Source: an uncultured Chloroflexus sp.
GTDB taxonomy: Bacteria > Chloroflexota > Chloroflexia > Chloroflexales > Chloroflexaceae
Reading direction: 5' to 3'
Length of the DNA: 64,000 bases
NCBI RefSeq assembly: GCF_937951745.1
Contig: NZ_CALFBQ010000039.1
Span: 1 to 64,000, forward strand
Shown here: in pieces, positions 9,044 to 18,204 of the stretch
Position numbering within the stretch: position 1 is the first letter of the stretch
Layout: every line of letters begins with the position of its first letter
Made by a program: the position numbers and the translations under genes
The notes under the pieces: model-generated
Databases searched by the model: none
What the model saw: only the letters and a program-made list of their open reading frames with translations
Told to the model about the DNA's origin: nothing

Positions 9044-9556
9044 TCAACCCTCAACCGCCAGCGCCACCCGATCAATCTCCCGCAGCACATTAGCCATCTC
9101 AATGGCGGCTAGCGCCGCATCAGCGCCGCGATTACCAGCCTTCGTTCCGGCCCGTTCAATCGCCTGCTCAATGGTTTCAGTCGTCAGTACACCAAACACA
9201 ATCGGCACATCGGTCGCCAACGCCGTGGCCGCTATCCCGCCGGCAGCCTGCCCCGCCACATACTCAAAATGGCTCGTTGCGCCCCGAATAACCACACCGA
9301 GACAGATGATCGCATCGTAATACGGGCTATCGTCGGTCGCACTCTTGCGCTTAGCCATCCGCTTCGCGACGAGCGGCAACTCAAACGCTCCCGGCACCCA
9401 CGCAATATCGATGTCATCGTGAGCGACGCCGTGCCGGGTGAGCGTCTCAATAGCGCCCCGTAGTAACTCGCGCCCAATCGTGTCGTTGAAGCGCGAGATC
9501 ACGATCCCGAATCGCAAGCCGGTTCCAACCAGATGGCCCTCAAACGTGATACCCAT
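9044..9556 (-). CDS. ribH: 6,7-Dimethyl-8-ribityllumazine synthase
   Basis: 170-aa lumazine synthase, the penultimate step of riboflavin synthesis, joining the ribulose-derived butanone phosphate and the pyrimidine. Motifs: FGIVISRFN near the start, WVPGAFELP for the substrate loop, [16 protein letters not shown] and the catalytic His region. The ATG at 9556 is preceded by GGAGG, and the gene overlaps the 3' end of ribBA by 17 nt. It is the last gene of the rib operon and ends just before repeat-rich DNA. Confidence 0.95.
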   Translation of the reverse strand: MGITFEGHLVGTGLRFGIVISRFNDTIGRELLRGAIETLTRHGVAHDDIDIAWVPGAFELPLVAKRMAKRKSATDDSPYYDAIICLGVVIRGATSHFEYVAGQAAGGIAATALATDVPIVFGVLTTETIEQAIERAGTKAGNRGADAALAAIEMANVLREIDRVALAVEG

Positions 9557-10787
9557 TGTTGCCTCCAAACACACGTTCAGCGTCATAGTCAGGGAGCAGA
9601 TGCCCTAATTTCGCCCGTTTCGTCGTCAAATAGCGCCGGTTAGCGTCGGTTGGCGCGATGTGCAGCGGAATCCGTTCACGTACAACCACACCGTACCGTT
9701 CGAGACCGGCGATCTTAGCCGGATTATTCGTCAGCAAGCGCACCTCTTCCATACCGAGACAACGTAGCATTTGAGCTGCAACACCATAATCGCGCGCATC
9801 AACCGGCAAACCTAATTGGCGATTGGCTTCGACCGTATCAAACCCGTGATCTTGCAACGCATAGGCGCGCAGTTTGTTGAGCAAGCCAATCCCGCGCCCT
9901 TCTTGGCGCAGATAGAGAATGGCTCCGTAACCTGCCTTGGCAATCTGCCGTTGCGCTTCGGCCAACTGCGCGCCGCAATCGCAACGCTGCGAACCGAGCG
10001 CATCACCGGTTAGGCATTCGGAATGCAGGCGCACGAGCGGGGAACGCCCATTAGCAGCGCCGAAGATCAAGGCGAGATGCGTTTCGGCGGTGAAGATATG
10101 CTCAAACGCAATCAGGCGAAACGTACCGTACTCGGTCGGCAAACTCGTTTCGGCTACTTGGCGCACCACTGTTTCGGTGCGGTAGCGATGAGCGATCAGG
10201 CTGGCGATGGACAAGATCGAGAGACCGTGATGAGCGGCAAACACTTCAAGGTCGGGCAGACGGGCCATCGTGCCGTCGGGGTTCATGATTTCGCAAATCA
10301 CCGCTGCTGGGTAAAGCCCGGCTAGTCGCGCCAGATCAAGAGAAGCCTCAGTTTGGCCGGGGCGCACTAACACACCGCCGGCAGCAGCGCGGAGGGGAAA
10401 GACATGGCCGGGCCGAGCGAGGTCTTCGGGTCGGGTAGTCGGATCAATCAGAGTACGGATCGTGGTGGCGCGATCAAACGCCGAGATGCCGGTCGTTACT
10501 CCCCGCCGCGCTTCAACCGAAACGGTGAAGGCGGTACCGAAGCGAGTGGTGTTCTCGGAAGGCTGAACCATCAGCGGAATCCGCAGTTCATCGAGCCGCT
10601 CGCCGGTCATCGCGACGCAGATCAGGCCACGCCCCTCTCGCGCCATAAAGTTAATCGCCTGTGGTGTGGCAAATTCGGCGGCAATCGCCAGATCACCCTC
10701 GTTCTCACGGTCTTCATCATCAACAATGATCACAAACTTACCGGCTCGAACATCGGCGATAGCGGTTTCAACGCTCGCGAATGGCAT
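9540..10787 (-). CDS. ribBA: Bifunctional 3,4-dihydroxy-2-butanone-4-phosphate synthase / GTP cyclohydrolase II
   Basis: 415-aa fusion. RibB half (about 1-205): [11 protein letters not shown] metal/substrate motif and a late HGLSILSI. RibA half (about 210-400): zinc ligands in [11 protein letters not shown] and [14 protein letters not shown] of GTP cyclohydrolase II. It supplies both precursors that enter riboflavin synthesis. The ATG at 10787 follows GGGGAGG. The 5' end overlaps ribE by 20 nt and the 3' end overlaps ribH, so the operon is translationally coupled throughout. Confidence 0.96.
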   Translation of the reverse strand: MPFASVETAIADVRAGKFVIIVDDEDRENEGDLAIAAEFATPQAINFMAREGRGLICVAMTGERLDELRIPLMVQPSENTTRFGTAFTVSVEARRGVTTGISAFDRATTIRTLIDPTTRPEDLARPGHVFPLRAAAGGVLVRPGQTEASLDLARLAGLYPAAVICEIMNPDGTMARLPDLEVFAAHHGLSILSIASLIAHRYRTETVVRQVAETSLPTEYGTFRLIAFEHIFTAETHLALIFGAANGRSPLVRLHSECLTGDALGSQRCDCGAQLAEAQRQIAKAGYGAILYLRQEGRGIGLLNKLRAYALQDHGFDTVEANRQLGLPVDARDYGVAAQMLRCLGMEEVRLLTNNPAKIAGLERYGVVVRERIPLHIAPTDANRRYLTTKRAKLGHLLPDYDAERVFGGNNGYHV

Positions 10788-11379
10788 AAGGCGCCTCCCC
10801 AAGGAATTTCTCCACATACTTGGCTAGCACATCCACTTCGAGATTGACGCGACTACCAACTGGCTTGCGCGGCAAGGTAATATGCTGTTGCGTGTAAGCG
10901 ACCAGCATAAATGTGAACGCATCAGGCAGAACATCCACCACCGTAAGACTCGTACCATCAACCGCGATGTAGCCTTTCGGCACGATATAGCGCAGCAATG
11001 CAGGCTCAGCCTCGACCGTCACCCAGAGGGAATCGCCTTCTGGACGGAACGAGCGGATCACACCGGTGCCATCCACATGGCCCTGCACAAAATGCCCGCC
11101 AATCCGACCATTGACCGCCAGCGAGCGTTCAAGGTTGACCCCGTCACCGGGCTGCACCTCGCCAAGGTTCGTTCGGCGCAGTGTCTCTGGCGAGAGACCA
11201 ACCGTAAAGCTACCGTCGGTCAGGGCCGTAACAGTGAGACACGCTCCATTCACGGCAATGCTGTGCCCTAACGCAGTGCCTTCTAGCACTGTAACGGCTT
11301 GTACCGTCAGCGACCAGCCGCCTTCGGCTTGGCTTAACTGTTCGACGATCCCTATCTCTTCGATAATGCCGGTAAACAT
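10768..11379 (-). CDS. ribE: Riboflavin synthase, alpha subunit
   Basis: 203-aa protein of two lumazine-binding repeats (about 1-95 and 96-200). It starts with the hallmark [10 protein letters not shown], and has VNGACLTV in repeat one and VDGTSLTVV in repeat two. It dismutates two lumazines to riboflavin. The ATG at 11379 lies 2 nt past the ribD stop, with AGAGGTG upstream. ribE overlaps ribBA by 20 nt. Confidence 0.95.
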   Translation of the reverse strand: MFTGIIEEIGIVEQLSQAEGGWSLTVQAVTVLEGTALGHSIAVNGACLTVTALTDGSFTVGLSPETLRRTNLGEVQPGDGVNLERSLAVNGRIGGHFVQGHVDGTGVIRSFRPEGDSLWVTVEAEPALLRYIVPKGYIAVDGTSLTVVDVLPDAFTFMLVAYTQQHITLPRKPVGSRVNLEVDVLAKYVEKFLGEAPYAIRER

Positions 11380-11381
11380 CG

Positions 11382-12533
11382 TTACACCTCTGGATAGATC
11401 ACATCGGCCTGAATCCACACATCAGGCGCTGAGGAAGCATCAGTTGCGATCGGTTCAAGCTGGAACTGACCCAAACGCACTGCCTGCGCAATCGTCGCAC
11501 AACCCAACCCGCCAACCGGCCCCGGCGCGTCGCGACCGCCGATAATCATGGGCGCGAGAAAGACCCACACCCGATCGACCAATCGGCTTGCGAAGAGCGC
11601 GCCAAGGAGTTCGCTGCCCCCCTCAACCAAGAGGCTCGTGAAGCCACGCCGACCTATTTCCGCAAGCAATGCCGGCAGGCTTACCCGACCCTGTTCATCG
11701 GCGGGCAACACCCACACCTCAACGCCGCGCGCAGCTAGAGCGCAGCGGTGATCGGCAGATGCCTGCGCCGTCGTCGCCAGCACCGTCTGGCCGGGCAACA
11801 CTGGATCGAACACTTTAGCAGACAGTGGCGTCCTCCCGCGACTATCGGCGATAATGCGTACCGGATGGCGAATATCGCGCGGCAAACCCGGTTGATCGCC
11901 GATCAAGCGCGTGGTCAGAGAGGGGTCATCGGCAATCACCGTTCCCGCCCCCACCAGCACAGCATCGGTGACATTCCGCAGCGCATGCACACGCTGGCGC
12001 GAGGCAAGATTACTGATCCAGCGCGATTGGCCGGTGACGGTGGCGATCTTGCCATCGAGACTCATCGCAAACTTTGCAGTCACGAATGGCTGGCCGGTGG
12101 TAATATGCTTGAAATACGCCCGATTGAGTTGGTAGGCCTCGGCAGCGCAGAGACCGTGATGCACGCGAATGCCGGCAGCGGCAAGTTGGGCATGGCCTTT
12201 GCCATTCACCCGCGGGTTGGGATCCCCGATGGCGTAGTAAACCTCAGCAATACCGGCGGCGATCAGCGCATCAGTGCAAGGTGGAGTACGACCATAATGC
12301 GCGCACGGCTCAAGCGAGACGTACATCGTTGCCCCGTGCGCGGCTTCACCAGCAGCGCGCAGGGCTTCAATCTCAGCATGGGGCGCGCCAGCCCGATGGT
12401 GATAGCCTTCACCGACGATACGCCCATTGTTCACTATGACGGCGCCGACCATGGGGTTTGGACTGGTACGGCCTTCTGCTTGCCGCGCAAGTTCGAGCGC
12501 GCGGCGCATGTAGATTTGGTGCTGCGCAGACAT
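11382..12533 (-). CDS. ribD: Bifunctional riboflavin deaminase/reductase
   Basis: 383-aa RibD. The N-terminal cytidine deaminase-like domain has zinc ligands in HAEIEAL and in SLEPCAHYGRTPPC; the C-terminal reductase domain (about 150-370) has KFAMSLDGKIA, a nucleotide-binding region and LLVEGGSELLG. It deaminates and reduces the GTP-derived pyrimidine. It is the first gene of the rib operon, directly behind an FMN riboswitch and nested hairpins. The GGGG 8 nt before the ATG, its best ribosome site, lies in the 3' arm of a 12-bp hairpin, so translation may be controlled as well as transcription. Confidence 0.96.
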   Translation of the reverse strand: MSAQHQIYMRRALELARQAEGRTSPNPMVGAVIVNNGRIVGEGYHHRAGAPHAEIEALRAAGEAAHGATMYVSLEPCAHYGRTPPCTDALIAAGIAEVYYAIGDPNPRVNGKGHAQLAAAGIRVHHGLCAAEAYQLNRAYFKHITTGQPFVTAKFAMSLDGKIATVTGQSRWISNLASRQRVHALRNVTDAVLVGAGTVIADDPSLTTRLIGDQPGLPRDIRHPVRIIADSRGRTPLSAKVFDPVLPGQTVLATTAQASADHRCALAARGVEVWVLPADEQGRVSLPALLAEIGRRGFTSLLVEGGSELLGALFASRLVDRVWVFLAPMIIGGRDAPGPVGGLGCATIAQAVRLGQFQLEPIATDASSAPDVWIQADVIYPEV

Positions 12534-12540
12534 AACGAAA

Positions 12541-12579
12541 CCCCAAAGGAACGTTCTGGCGAACCTTGTTCCTTCGGGG
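12541..12579 (-). promoter_or_regulatory. Hairpin sequestering the ribD ribosome site, with an overlapping alternative stem
   Basis: In the leader RNA, CCCCGAAGGAAC (12579-12568) can pair with GTTCCTTTGGGG (12552-12541): a 12-bp stem with one G-U, burying the GGGG next to the ribD start. An overlapping competitor pairs GAACGTTCTG (12599-12590) with CAGAACGTTC (12558-12549). The two folds share bases and are mutually exclusive, as in a riboswitch expression platform. Confidence 0.6.
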
Positions 12580-12632
12580 CAATGCGAATCAGAACGTTCG
12601 GCATGCTGGTCACAGCCGCGTTCAATCGAAAA

Positions 12633-12657
12633 CCCCGAACAAACAATGTGTTCGGGG
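12633..12657 (-). terminator. Attenuator-like terminator in the rib leader
   Basis: On the reverse strand a 9-bp stem CCCCGAACA/TGTTCGGGG with a 7-nt loop is followed at once by TTTTC. It lies between the FMN aptamer and ribD, the position of a riboswitch-controlled terminator. Its 5' arm begins CCCCGAA, which is complementary to UUCGGGG at the 5' end of the aptamer and could form an antiterminator when FMN is absent. Confidence 0.7.
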
Positions 12658-12718
12658 CATGCAAACTATGCGCAACACGGCCCTAAGAAAAGCACGTAGA
12701 GCACACGTTGCAACGAAC

Positions 12719-12877
12719 CCTTCTTTCATCCCGACTATACGGTCGGCCCCGGAATTTCACCGGATCGTGCAGATTGCCGGTTACGACAATCCGCTCGTGG
12801 GCTATACCACCGATCGGGAATTGCCTGCTGTTCACGCGATGGCGAACCTCAGACTCACCCTGCCCCGAAGGTTACGT
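12719..12877 (-). ncRNA. FMN riboswitch (RFN element)
   Basis: The reverse strand carries the RFN consensus blocks in order: CCTTCGGGGCAGGGTGAG, AATTCCCGATCGGTGG, AGCCCACGAGC, GATCCGGTGAAATTCCGG, GGCCGACCG and GGATGAAAGAAGG. RFN aptamers bind flavin mononucleotide and switch off riboflavin genes. It lies about 190 nt upstream of ribD with a terminator and a ribosome-site hairpin between, so it should control the whole ribDEBAH operon. A possible -10 (TACAAT) lies just upstream at 12894-12899 on the same strand. Confidence 0.95.
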
Positions 12878-12939
12878 ATTGAGTTGTTACTCTATTGTAC
12901 ACCAACTAGCAAGCATGCGCAGCAGGCGTGCTCCCCTTC

Positions 12940-13100
12940 TAAGGAAGAGTGAGGCTCACTCCGCCAACGGGGGAGGGCTGGGGTGGGGGCTACCCAACAA
13001 CCCATGCGCGCCTTCGCGTCAAAAATCTCCACGTCTTGACGGAGCCAGACAGCCGTCCGGCTTTACTCACTTCGCACTTTGCGTCAATCGTCTTTGTGTG
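12940..13100. repeat. C/G-rich element and degenerate CTTCGCGTC/CTTTGCGTC repeats before the GT4 gene
   Basis: The segment holds CTCACTCCGCC followed by a G-rich run (about 12953-12992), then CCTTCGCGTC near 13011, a GCCAGACAGCCGTCCGGC dyad near 13043-13060 and CTTTGCGTC near 13077. It closely parallels the 8896-9020 spacer in order of elements. No gene is supported here although the downstream frame stays open. Confidence 0.45.
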
Positions 13101-13113
13101 TATCATTCGCCCT

Positions 13114-14220
13114 ATGCACATCTTGCAACTCTACAAAGATTACCCGCCGGTGCAAGGCGGCATCGAAGGCCATCTGCAACTGCTCAGTGAAGGGTTAACC
13201 TCCCGCGGCCACCGAGTCACAGTGCTTTACGTCGCACCGGGACGACAGGGCCGGCACGAATGGCGCAACGGCGTCGAACTGATCGCTACGCCACGTCTAC
13301 TCACCCTTGCCCGCGCCCCCATCAGTCCGGCCCTGCTCTGGCAGGTAACCCGCTGCCGGCCCGACCTGATCCACTTCCACCACCCATATCCAGTTGGCGA
13401 CCTCGCCCTGCTGGCCACTCGCGCGCCGCTCGTTGTCACTTACCATAGCGACATCGTGCGCCAGCGCGTGCTAGGTGCGCTCACGGCGCCGCTGATTCAC
13501 CACACCTTGCGCCGCGCTGCTTGCATTATTGCCAGTAGCCCAGCGATCGTTCAATCATCGCTATGGCTGGCCCGCCACCGCGAACGAGTGCGAGTCGTGC
13601 CGTTCGGCCTGCCACCGCTGCCCTTGCCCGATCCGGCGCTCGTCGCCGCCTTGCGCCGCCGCTTCCCCGGCCCCAATGCGCTCTTCGTTGGCCGGCTGCG
13701 CTACTACAAAGGCGTTGATCGACTCGTGCGCGCGCTTGCGCTGCTCCCACGCGGCCATGCCATCATTGCCGGAGGGGATGCCACTGTGCGCGGCAGTGAT
13801 CTCGCCCGCTTAGCGAACGAATTGGGCATAGGCGAGCGAGTGCATGTGCTCGGCGCAGTTGACAACGTGACGCTGCGCGCCCTCTACGCGATCGCTGATG
13901 TCTTTGTCTTGCCATCGGTTGCCCCCAGCGAAGCCTTCGGCATTGTTCAGATCGAAGCCCAAATGGCCGGGCTGCCGGTGATCTGCACCGAACTAGGCAC
14001 CGGCACGAGCTATGTGACCATCCATGGCCGCACCGGTTTCGTCGTGCCGCCCGATAACCCGCCAGCGCTGGCCCGCGCTCTGGCCGAGCTGTTCGCCAAC
14101 CCAGTTCGTGCCCGCGCATTGGGGCTAGCTGGACGGGAACGGGCGCTAGCCGAATTCCGCCTTGAACGCATGTTGGATCGGATCGAAACAGTGTACGCCG
14201 AAATCTGCAACCGCACGTAA
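13114..14220 (+). CDS. Glycosyltransferase family 4 (GT-B fold)
   Basis: 368-aa protein. The N-terminal domain begins HILQLYKDYPPVQGGIEGHL, with the glycine-rich GGIE loop typical of GT4 enzymes; the C-terminal domain has FVGRLRYYKGVDRLV and the donor-binding EX7E motif in EAFGIVQIEAQMAGLPVI. GT4 enzymes transfer sugars from nucleotide donors to lipids or polysaccharides; acceptor and sugar cannot be told here. The ATG at 13114 fits the family start; upstream in-frame sequence is repeat-derived. No clear ribosome site is visible. Confidence 0.88.
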   Translation: MHILQLYKDYPPVQGGIEGHLQLLSEGLTSRGHRVTVLYVAPGRQGRHEWRNGVELIATPRLLTLARAPISPALLWQVTRCRPDLIHFHHPYPVGDLALLATRAPLVVTYHSDIVRQRVLGALTAPLIHHTLRRAACIIASSPAIVQSSLWLARHRERVRVVPFGLPPLPLPDPALVAALRRRFPGPNALFVGRLRYYKGVDRLVRALALLPRGHAIIAGGDATVRGSDLARLANELGIGERVHVLGAVDNVTLRALYAIADVFVLPSVAPSEAFGIVQIEAQMAGLPVICTELGTGTSYVTIHGRTGFVVPPDNPPALARALAELFANPVRARALGLAGRERALAEFRLERMLDRIETVYAEICNRT

Positions 14221-14234
14221 CCGCCATATTGCCT

Positions 14235-14240
14235 TATAAT
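14235..14240 (+). promoter_or_regulatory. Perfect TATAAT box before the M20 peptidase gene
   Basis: TATAAT at 14235-14240 lies 38 nt before the ATG at 14278, within the short spacer after the GT4 gene. No good -35 is present 16-18 nt upstream, so the promoter is only suggested. Confidence 0.4.
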
Positions 14241-14277
14241 ACCGGCGTGGAACCGAATATTGGACGGAGCAACTATT

Positions 14278-15627
14278 ATGGAACGTTTTGCCGCCTACAT
14301 TGACGCCAACCGGGAGCGCTTTCGCGTCGAATTGGCCGATCTGATTCGCTTACCCTCAGTTGCAGCCCAAAATCGCAACATTGCCGAAACCGCGGCGTTC
14401 GTTGCGCAGCGGTTGCAACAGCTTGGCGCCGAAACCCGCCTGCTCACTGCCGATGGCGGCAACCCCATGGTCTATGCCACAATCGGCAACGGCCCGCGTA
14501 CCCTGCTGATCTACGACCACTACGATGTGCAACCGGCGGAACCGCTGGAGTTGTGGGACAGCCCGCCATTCGAGTTGACTGAACGTGACGGCAAGCTGTA
14601 TGGGCGCGGCGTTGCTGATAATAAAGGTAACTTGATGCTGCGCATTCAAGCAATCGAGGCGTGGCTAGCGACCCAAGGCGAACTCCCGATCAACATCATC
14701 TTTGCCATCGAAGGCGAAGAAGAGACCAGCTCGCGCACCTTGCCGGCCATTTGCCGCGACTACGCCGATCTGCTGCGCGCCGACGGCTGTCTATGGGAAA
14801 CAGGCGGGGTTGATTTAAGCGAGCGGCCCACCGTCACCTGCGGCGCAAAGGGCATTCAATATGTCGAGCTGGTCGCGCGCGGCGCCAGCTACGACCTGCA
14901 CTCGTCGTATGCCACCTTTGTGCCCAACCCAGCGTGGCGGCTGACATGGGCACTCAACACGCTCAAAGGCCCCGATGGGCGGGTACGCATTCCCGGTTTC
15001 TATGATCGAGTGCGCCCCCCTTCAGCAGCCGACCTCGCCGCACTCGCCACTATTCCCTCCGGTGATGACGATGCCTTACTCGCCAGTTTTGGCTTGAGCG
15101 AATTTCTCGATGGCGTGCGCGGGATCGAGCGGCTGCGTCGCCATCTGTTTGAGCCGACCTGCACCATCTGCGGCCTCATCAGCGGCTACACCGGCGAGGG
15201 CAGCAAGACGGTGCTGCCGAATGAAGCGCGAGCCAAGATCGACTTCCGTCTTGTACCCGATATGGAACCGGCTGAAGTGTTACACCAATTGCGCTGTCAT
15301 CTCGACGCGGAAGGGTTCAGTGATATTGAGATCATCGATCTCGGTGGTGAACATCCGGCCCGTGGCCCACTCGATGCGGCGATTGTGCAGGCCGCCGTCG
15401 CCTCGGCGCGTGAAGTGTATGGCAGCGAACCGATCCTCTATCCGACGATGGCCGGCACCGGCCCAATCTACCCGCTCTGCACCGCGCTCGGCACTCCGGT
15501 CGCCAGCGGCGCCGGCTGCGGCTACCACGGCGCCCGCGTCCATTCCCCCAACGAAAACATCCGCGTGGCCGATTATTGGCGTGCGATGCAATGGATGGGC
15601 AGCCTCATCAAACACTTCGCCCGGTAG
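14278..15627 (+). CDS. M20-family metallopeptidase (dipeptidase-like)
   Basis: 449-aa M20/M28-fold peptidase. Metal ligands are recognisable: YDHYDVQP (first His/Asp), GVADNKGN (bridging Asp), EGEEETSS (catalytic Glu pair), and a late GCGYHGARVHSPNE His. A dimerisation lid is inserted in the middle (about 210-330). Relatives cleave dipeptides or deacylate amino acids; exact substrate unknown. The ATG at 14278 with GGAGC upstream is preferred to a TTG six codons earlier. It converges on the Zn/Cd ATPase gene with a shared hairpin between them. Confidence 0.87.
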   Translation: MERFAAYIDANRERFRVELADLIRLPSVAAQNRNIAETAAFVAQRLQQLGAETRLLTADGGNPMVYATIGNGPRTLLIYDHYDVQPAEPLELWDSPPFELTERDGKLYGRGVADNKGNLMLRIQAIEAWLATQGELPINIIFAIEGEEETSSRTLPAICRDYADLLRADGCLWETGGVDLSERPTVTCGAKGIQYVELVARGASYDLHSSYATFVPNPAWRLTWALNTLKGPDGRVRIPGFYDRVRPPSAADLAALATIPSGDDDALLASFGLSEFLDGVRGIERLRRHLFEPTCTICGLISGYTGEGSKTVLPNEARAKIDFRLVPDMEPAEVLHQLRCHLDAEGFSDIEIIDLGGEHPARGPLDAAIVQAAVASAREVYGSEPILYPTMAGTGPIYPLCTALGTPVASGAGCGYHGARVHSPNENIRVADYWRAMQWMGSLIKHFAR

Positions 15628-15635
15628 AGGTACGG

Positions 15636-15662
15636 TAAGGGCACAGCGTTGCTGTGCCCTTA
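15636..15662. terminator. Bidirectional terminator hairpin between convergent genes
   Basis: TAAGGGCACAGC (15636-15647) and GCTGTGCCCTTA (15651-15662) form a perfect 12-bp stem with a GTT loop. It begins 9 nt after the peptidase stop, and its right arm contains the stop codon of the reverse-strand ATPase gene. Confidence 0.7.
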
Positions 15663-17837
15663 CTGCCCCCGGAACCCCAACAACCGCATGCCGTTTAACG
15701 TCACTAACAACGATGCCCCCACATCGGCCAGCACCGCCATCCACATCGTGCCAAGACCGGCTAACACGAGCACAATAAACAGCAACTTAATGCCAATACT
15801 GAAAGTGACATTCGCCACAATGGTGCGCATCGTCCGCCGGCTCAACGCCACTGCAAACAGTAACTGGCGCAAATCACCGCCGAGCAACGTAATATCGGCG
15901 GTCTCCATCGCCTGCGTTGTGCCGCCAGCGTCAGCGCCGATCGCGATACCAACATCGGCGCTAGCCAGCGCCGGCGCGTCGTTGATGCCGTCGCCGACCA
16001 TCGCGACCGCACCGTCAGACTGGCGCAACTCGCTCACCGCCTGCGCCTTGTCTTCCGGCAATAGGCCGGCGCGCACCTCATTGACACCGAGTTCGCCGGC
16101 AATTCGCTCGGCGGTCACCGGTTCGTCGCCGGTCAACATTACTACTCGCAAGCCCTGATCGCGCAAAGCGGCAATCGCGCTGCGGCTCTCTTCACGCACG
16201 GTATCAGCGACGGTTATCGTGCCACGATAACGACCATCAACCCCAACCATCAACGGCGTGCGCCCGAGTTGGCTATCGCGTTTCGCGGCAAGGCAGTGCC
16301 ATTCATCGTGGGCCAATGTCTGATCAAACACTCGATGGCTTCCGATCATCACTTCGTTGCCGTTCACCACCCCCTGCACACCCTTGCCTACCAACGCCCG
16401 CACCTGTTCGGCTGGCGGCAAATCAAGACCGCGATTGGCAGCCGCGTTCACAATCGCGTGGGCCAATGGATGCTCCGAACGGCGCTCGACCGCACCGGCC
16501 AGCGCCAGTAACTCATCACAGGCCTGACAATGACCTACTGGCGCAGCATCAGGCGCGCTGCACCCCACCGTGCGCAACGCCACTACTGCCGGCTTGCCGG
16601 TCGTCAGCGTGCCGGTCTTATCCACCGCCACCGTCTTCACCCGCGCTAGCGTCTCAAGGTAAGTGCCACCCTTAATCAACACCCCGTGGCGGGCTGCGAC
16701 GCTGAGGGCGCTGACAATGCTCACCGGGGTGCTGATCACGAGCGCACACGGGCATGCCACCACCAGCAGCGCCAGACCACGGTAGAGCCAGCCAAACGTA
16801 TCGGGCGCAGGATTCCAGAACGGTTGACCAAACAAGAGTGGCGGCACCATCGCTACTAGCGCCGCTAGCGCCACCACCAGCGGCGTATAGTAACGGGCGA
16901 AGCGATCAACGAACCGCTGCACTGGCGCACGCCGCTCTTGCGCCTCTTGCACCAAATGGATCATGCGCGCCACCGAACTCTCGGCGGCAGGCCGCTCAAC
17001 GATCACCTCAAGACACCCCTCCCCATTCATTGTTCCGGCAAACAGCGCATCACCCACACCCCGCTCGACCAACCGGCTCTCACCGGTCATCGGAGCCTGA
17101 TTCACCAGTGAACTCCCGGCAGCCACCGTGCCATCAACCGGAATCCGCTCGCCGGGTTTAATCACAATCCGGTCGCCGGGACGCAACGCAGCCACCGGCA
17201 CAACCTGCTCACCCGTAGCGGTGAGCAAGGTCGCCGTGGGTGGGGTCAACTCCAACAGACTGCGAATGGTATGGCGCGCACGGCTCGCCGTATAGCCCTC
17301 TAACGCCTCGCCGATCGCATACAGCACCATCACCAACCCCGCCTCGACATACGCGCCAATAATTACCGCGCCAACAGCGGCAATCGTCATCAGCGCATCA
17401 ATGCTCACCTCGCGATTGGTGCGCAGCGTGCGCCACGCATTGCGCGCCACCAACGGCCCTACTAGCGCCAACCCACCTAACGCCAACCCATCAATCCACC
17501 ACGCATCCCAACCTAACACCTCGTGTAACACCATACCCGGTAACACGAGCAGCAACCCGATCAGCGCTAATTGCGTCTCGCGCCGGCTGAGCATAAAGCG
17601 GAGAAAAGTCGGGGGAGGTTCAACCTTAGCTGTTGCCGCAGGCTCAGCTTCATACCCCAACTCGCGCACCCGCGCGATCACCGTTGCTGGGTCAACCTCA
17701 CCGGTGACGTGCAACGTCTCGGTGGTGAAATTGAGGCTGCACAACCTCACCCCTTCCAGCCGGGCCACACCACGCTCAATCGAACGCGCGCAATCGGGAC
17801 AATCCAAACCCTTAATCGTAAACTGCTGGTTGTTCAT
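15660..17837 (-). CDS. Zn2+/Cd2+/Pb2+-exporting P1B-type ATPase
   Basis: 725-aa heavy-metal P-type ATPase. N-terminal HMA domain with GLDCPDCA (Cys13, Cys16); membrane metal site CPC at 362-364; phosphorylation Asp406 in DKTGT; HP motif in SEHPLAHA (about 454-460); GDGINDAPA hinge near the C-terminal third; and DVGASLLVTLNGMRLL at the end, typical of the Zn/Cd (ZntA/CadA) group rather than Cu pumps. An insertion after DKTGT carries three Cys and one His (426-440), possibly another metal site. It exports toxic divalent metals from the cytoplasm. No regulator gene is adjacent. Its stop lies inside the shared terminator hairpin. Confidence 0.93.
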   Translation of the reverse strand: MNNQQFTIKGLDCPDCARSIERGVARLEGVRLCSLNFTTETLHVTGEVDPATVIARVRELGYEAEPAATAKVEPPPTFLRFMLSRRETQLALIGLLLVLPGMVLHEVLGWDAWWIDGLALGGLALVGPLVARNAWRTLRTNREVSIDALMTIAAVGAVIIGAYVEAGLVMVLYAIGEALEGYTASRARHTIRSLLELTPPTATLLTATGEQVVPVAALRPGDRIVIKPGERIPVDGTVAAGSSLVNQAPMTGESRLVERGVGDALFAGTMNGEGCLEVIVERPAAESSVARMIHLVQEAQERRAPVQRFVDRFARYYTPLVVALAALVAMVPPLLFGQPFWNPAPDTFGWLYRGLALLVVACPCALVISTPVSIVSALSVAARHGVLIKGGTYLETLARVKTVAVDKTGTLTTGKPAVVALRTVGCSAPDAAPVGHCQACDELLALAGAVERRSEHPLAHAIVNAAANRGLDLPPAEQVRALVGKGVQGVVNGNEVMIGSHRVFDQTLAHDEWHCLAAKRDSQLGRTPLMVGVDGRYRGTITVADTVREESRSAIAALRDQGLRVVMLTGDEPVTAERIAGELGVNEVRAGLLPEDKAQAVSELRQSDGAVAMVGDGINDAPALASADVGIAIGADAGGTTQAMETADITLLGGDLRQLLFAVALSRRTMRTIVANVTFSIGIKLLFIVLVLAGLGTMWMAVLADVGASLLVTLNGMRLLGFRGQ

Positions 17838-18204
17838 TGTAATACTTCCTCAGCAGTGCAAACATGCGGTTCATGCCCTCACTCTACTGCATTCAAGCAC
17901 AAAGTCAAGGGGGATGAGTAAAAATGACACTATGTCTTAGGTATGAGGTGAGTGATACTTGAAAAGTAAGGCAGGACGTCCGTTGTATCGAGCTACGAAG
18001 TTGCAAAGGTGTTTATTTGGGTTACAAAATCTTTCGCACGAGAAAGTCAAAAGATCGTGGTTAAGCCACACTAATACAGAAAAGCCTAGCCTCTTGATCC
18101 ACCCCATCTACACCCCTTTGCGCCCTTCGCGTCTTTGCGTTATGTATTATGATATACTTGCACATGCAACCAAGTCGCTATCCGCCAGAAAGGCGAGGGA
18201 TGAA
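17838..18204. other. Spacer between divergent ATPase and phosphofructokinase genes
   Basis: No gene is supported: the in-frame extension upstream of the phosphofructokinase start lacks a ribosome site and family similarity. A copy of the CTTTGCG...CTTTGCGTT repeat lies at about 18116-18141. TATGATATACT-like AT-rich sequence follows near 18149-18160 and could serve as a -10 region. Confidence 0.5.

Noticed and set aside
11748-12686. 312-codon forward frame opposite ribD and the riboswitch leader
   Set aside because: Antisense to a certain gene and to a structured RNA; no family features.
12949-13113. N-terminal extension of the GT4 protein
   Set aside because: The first 55 codons come from G-rich and CTTCGCG repeats; the family start HILQLYKDYPP is at 13114.
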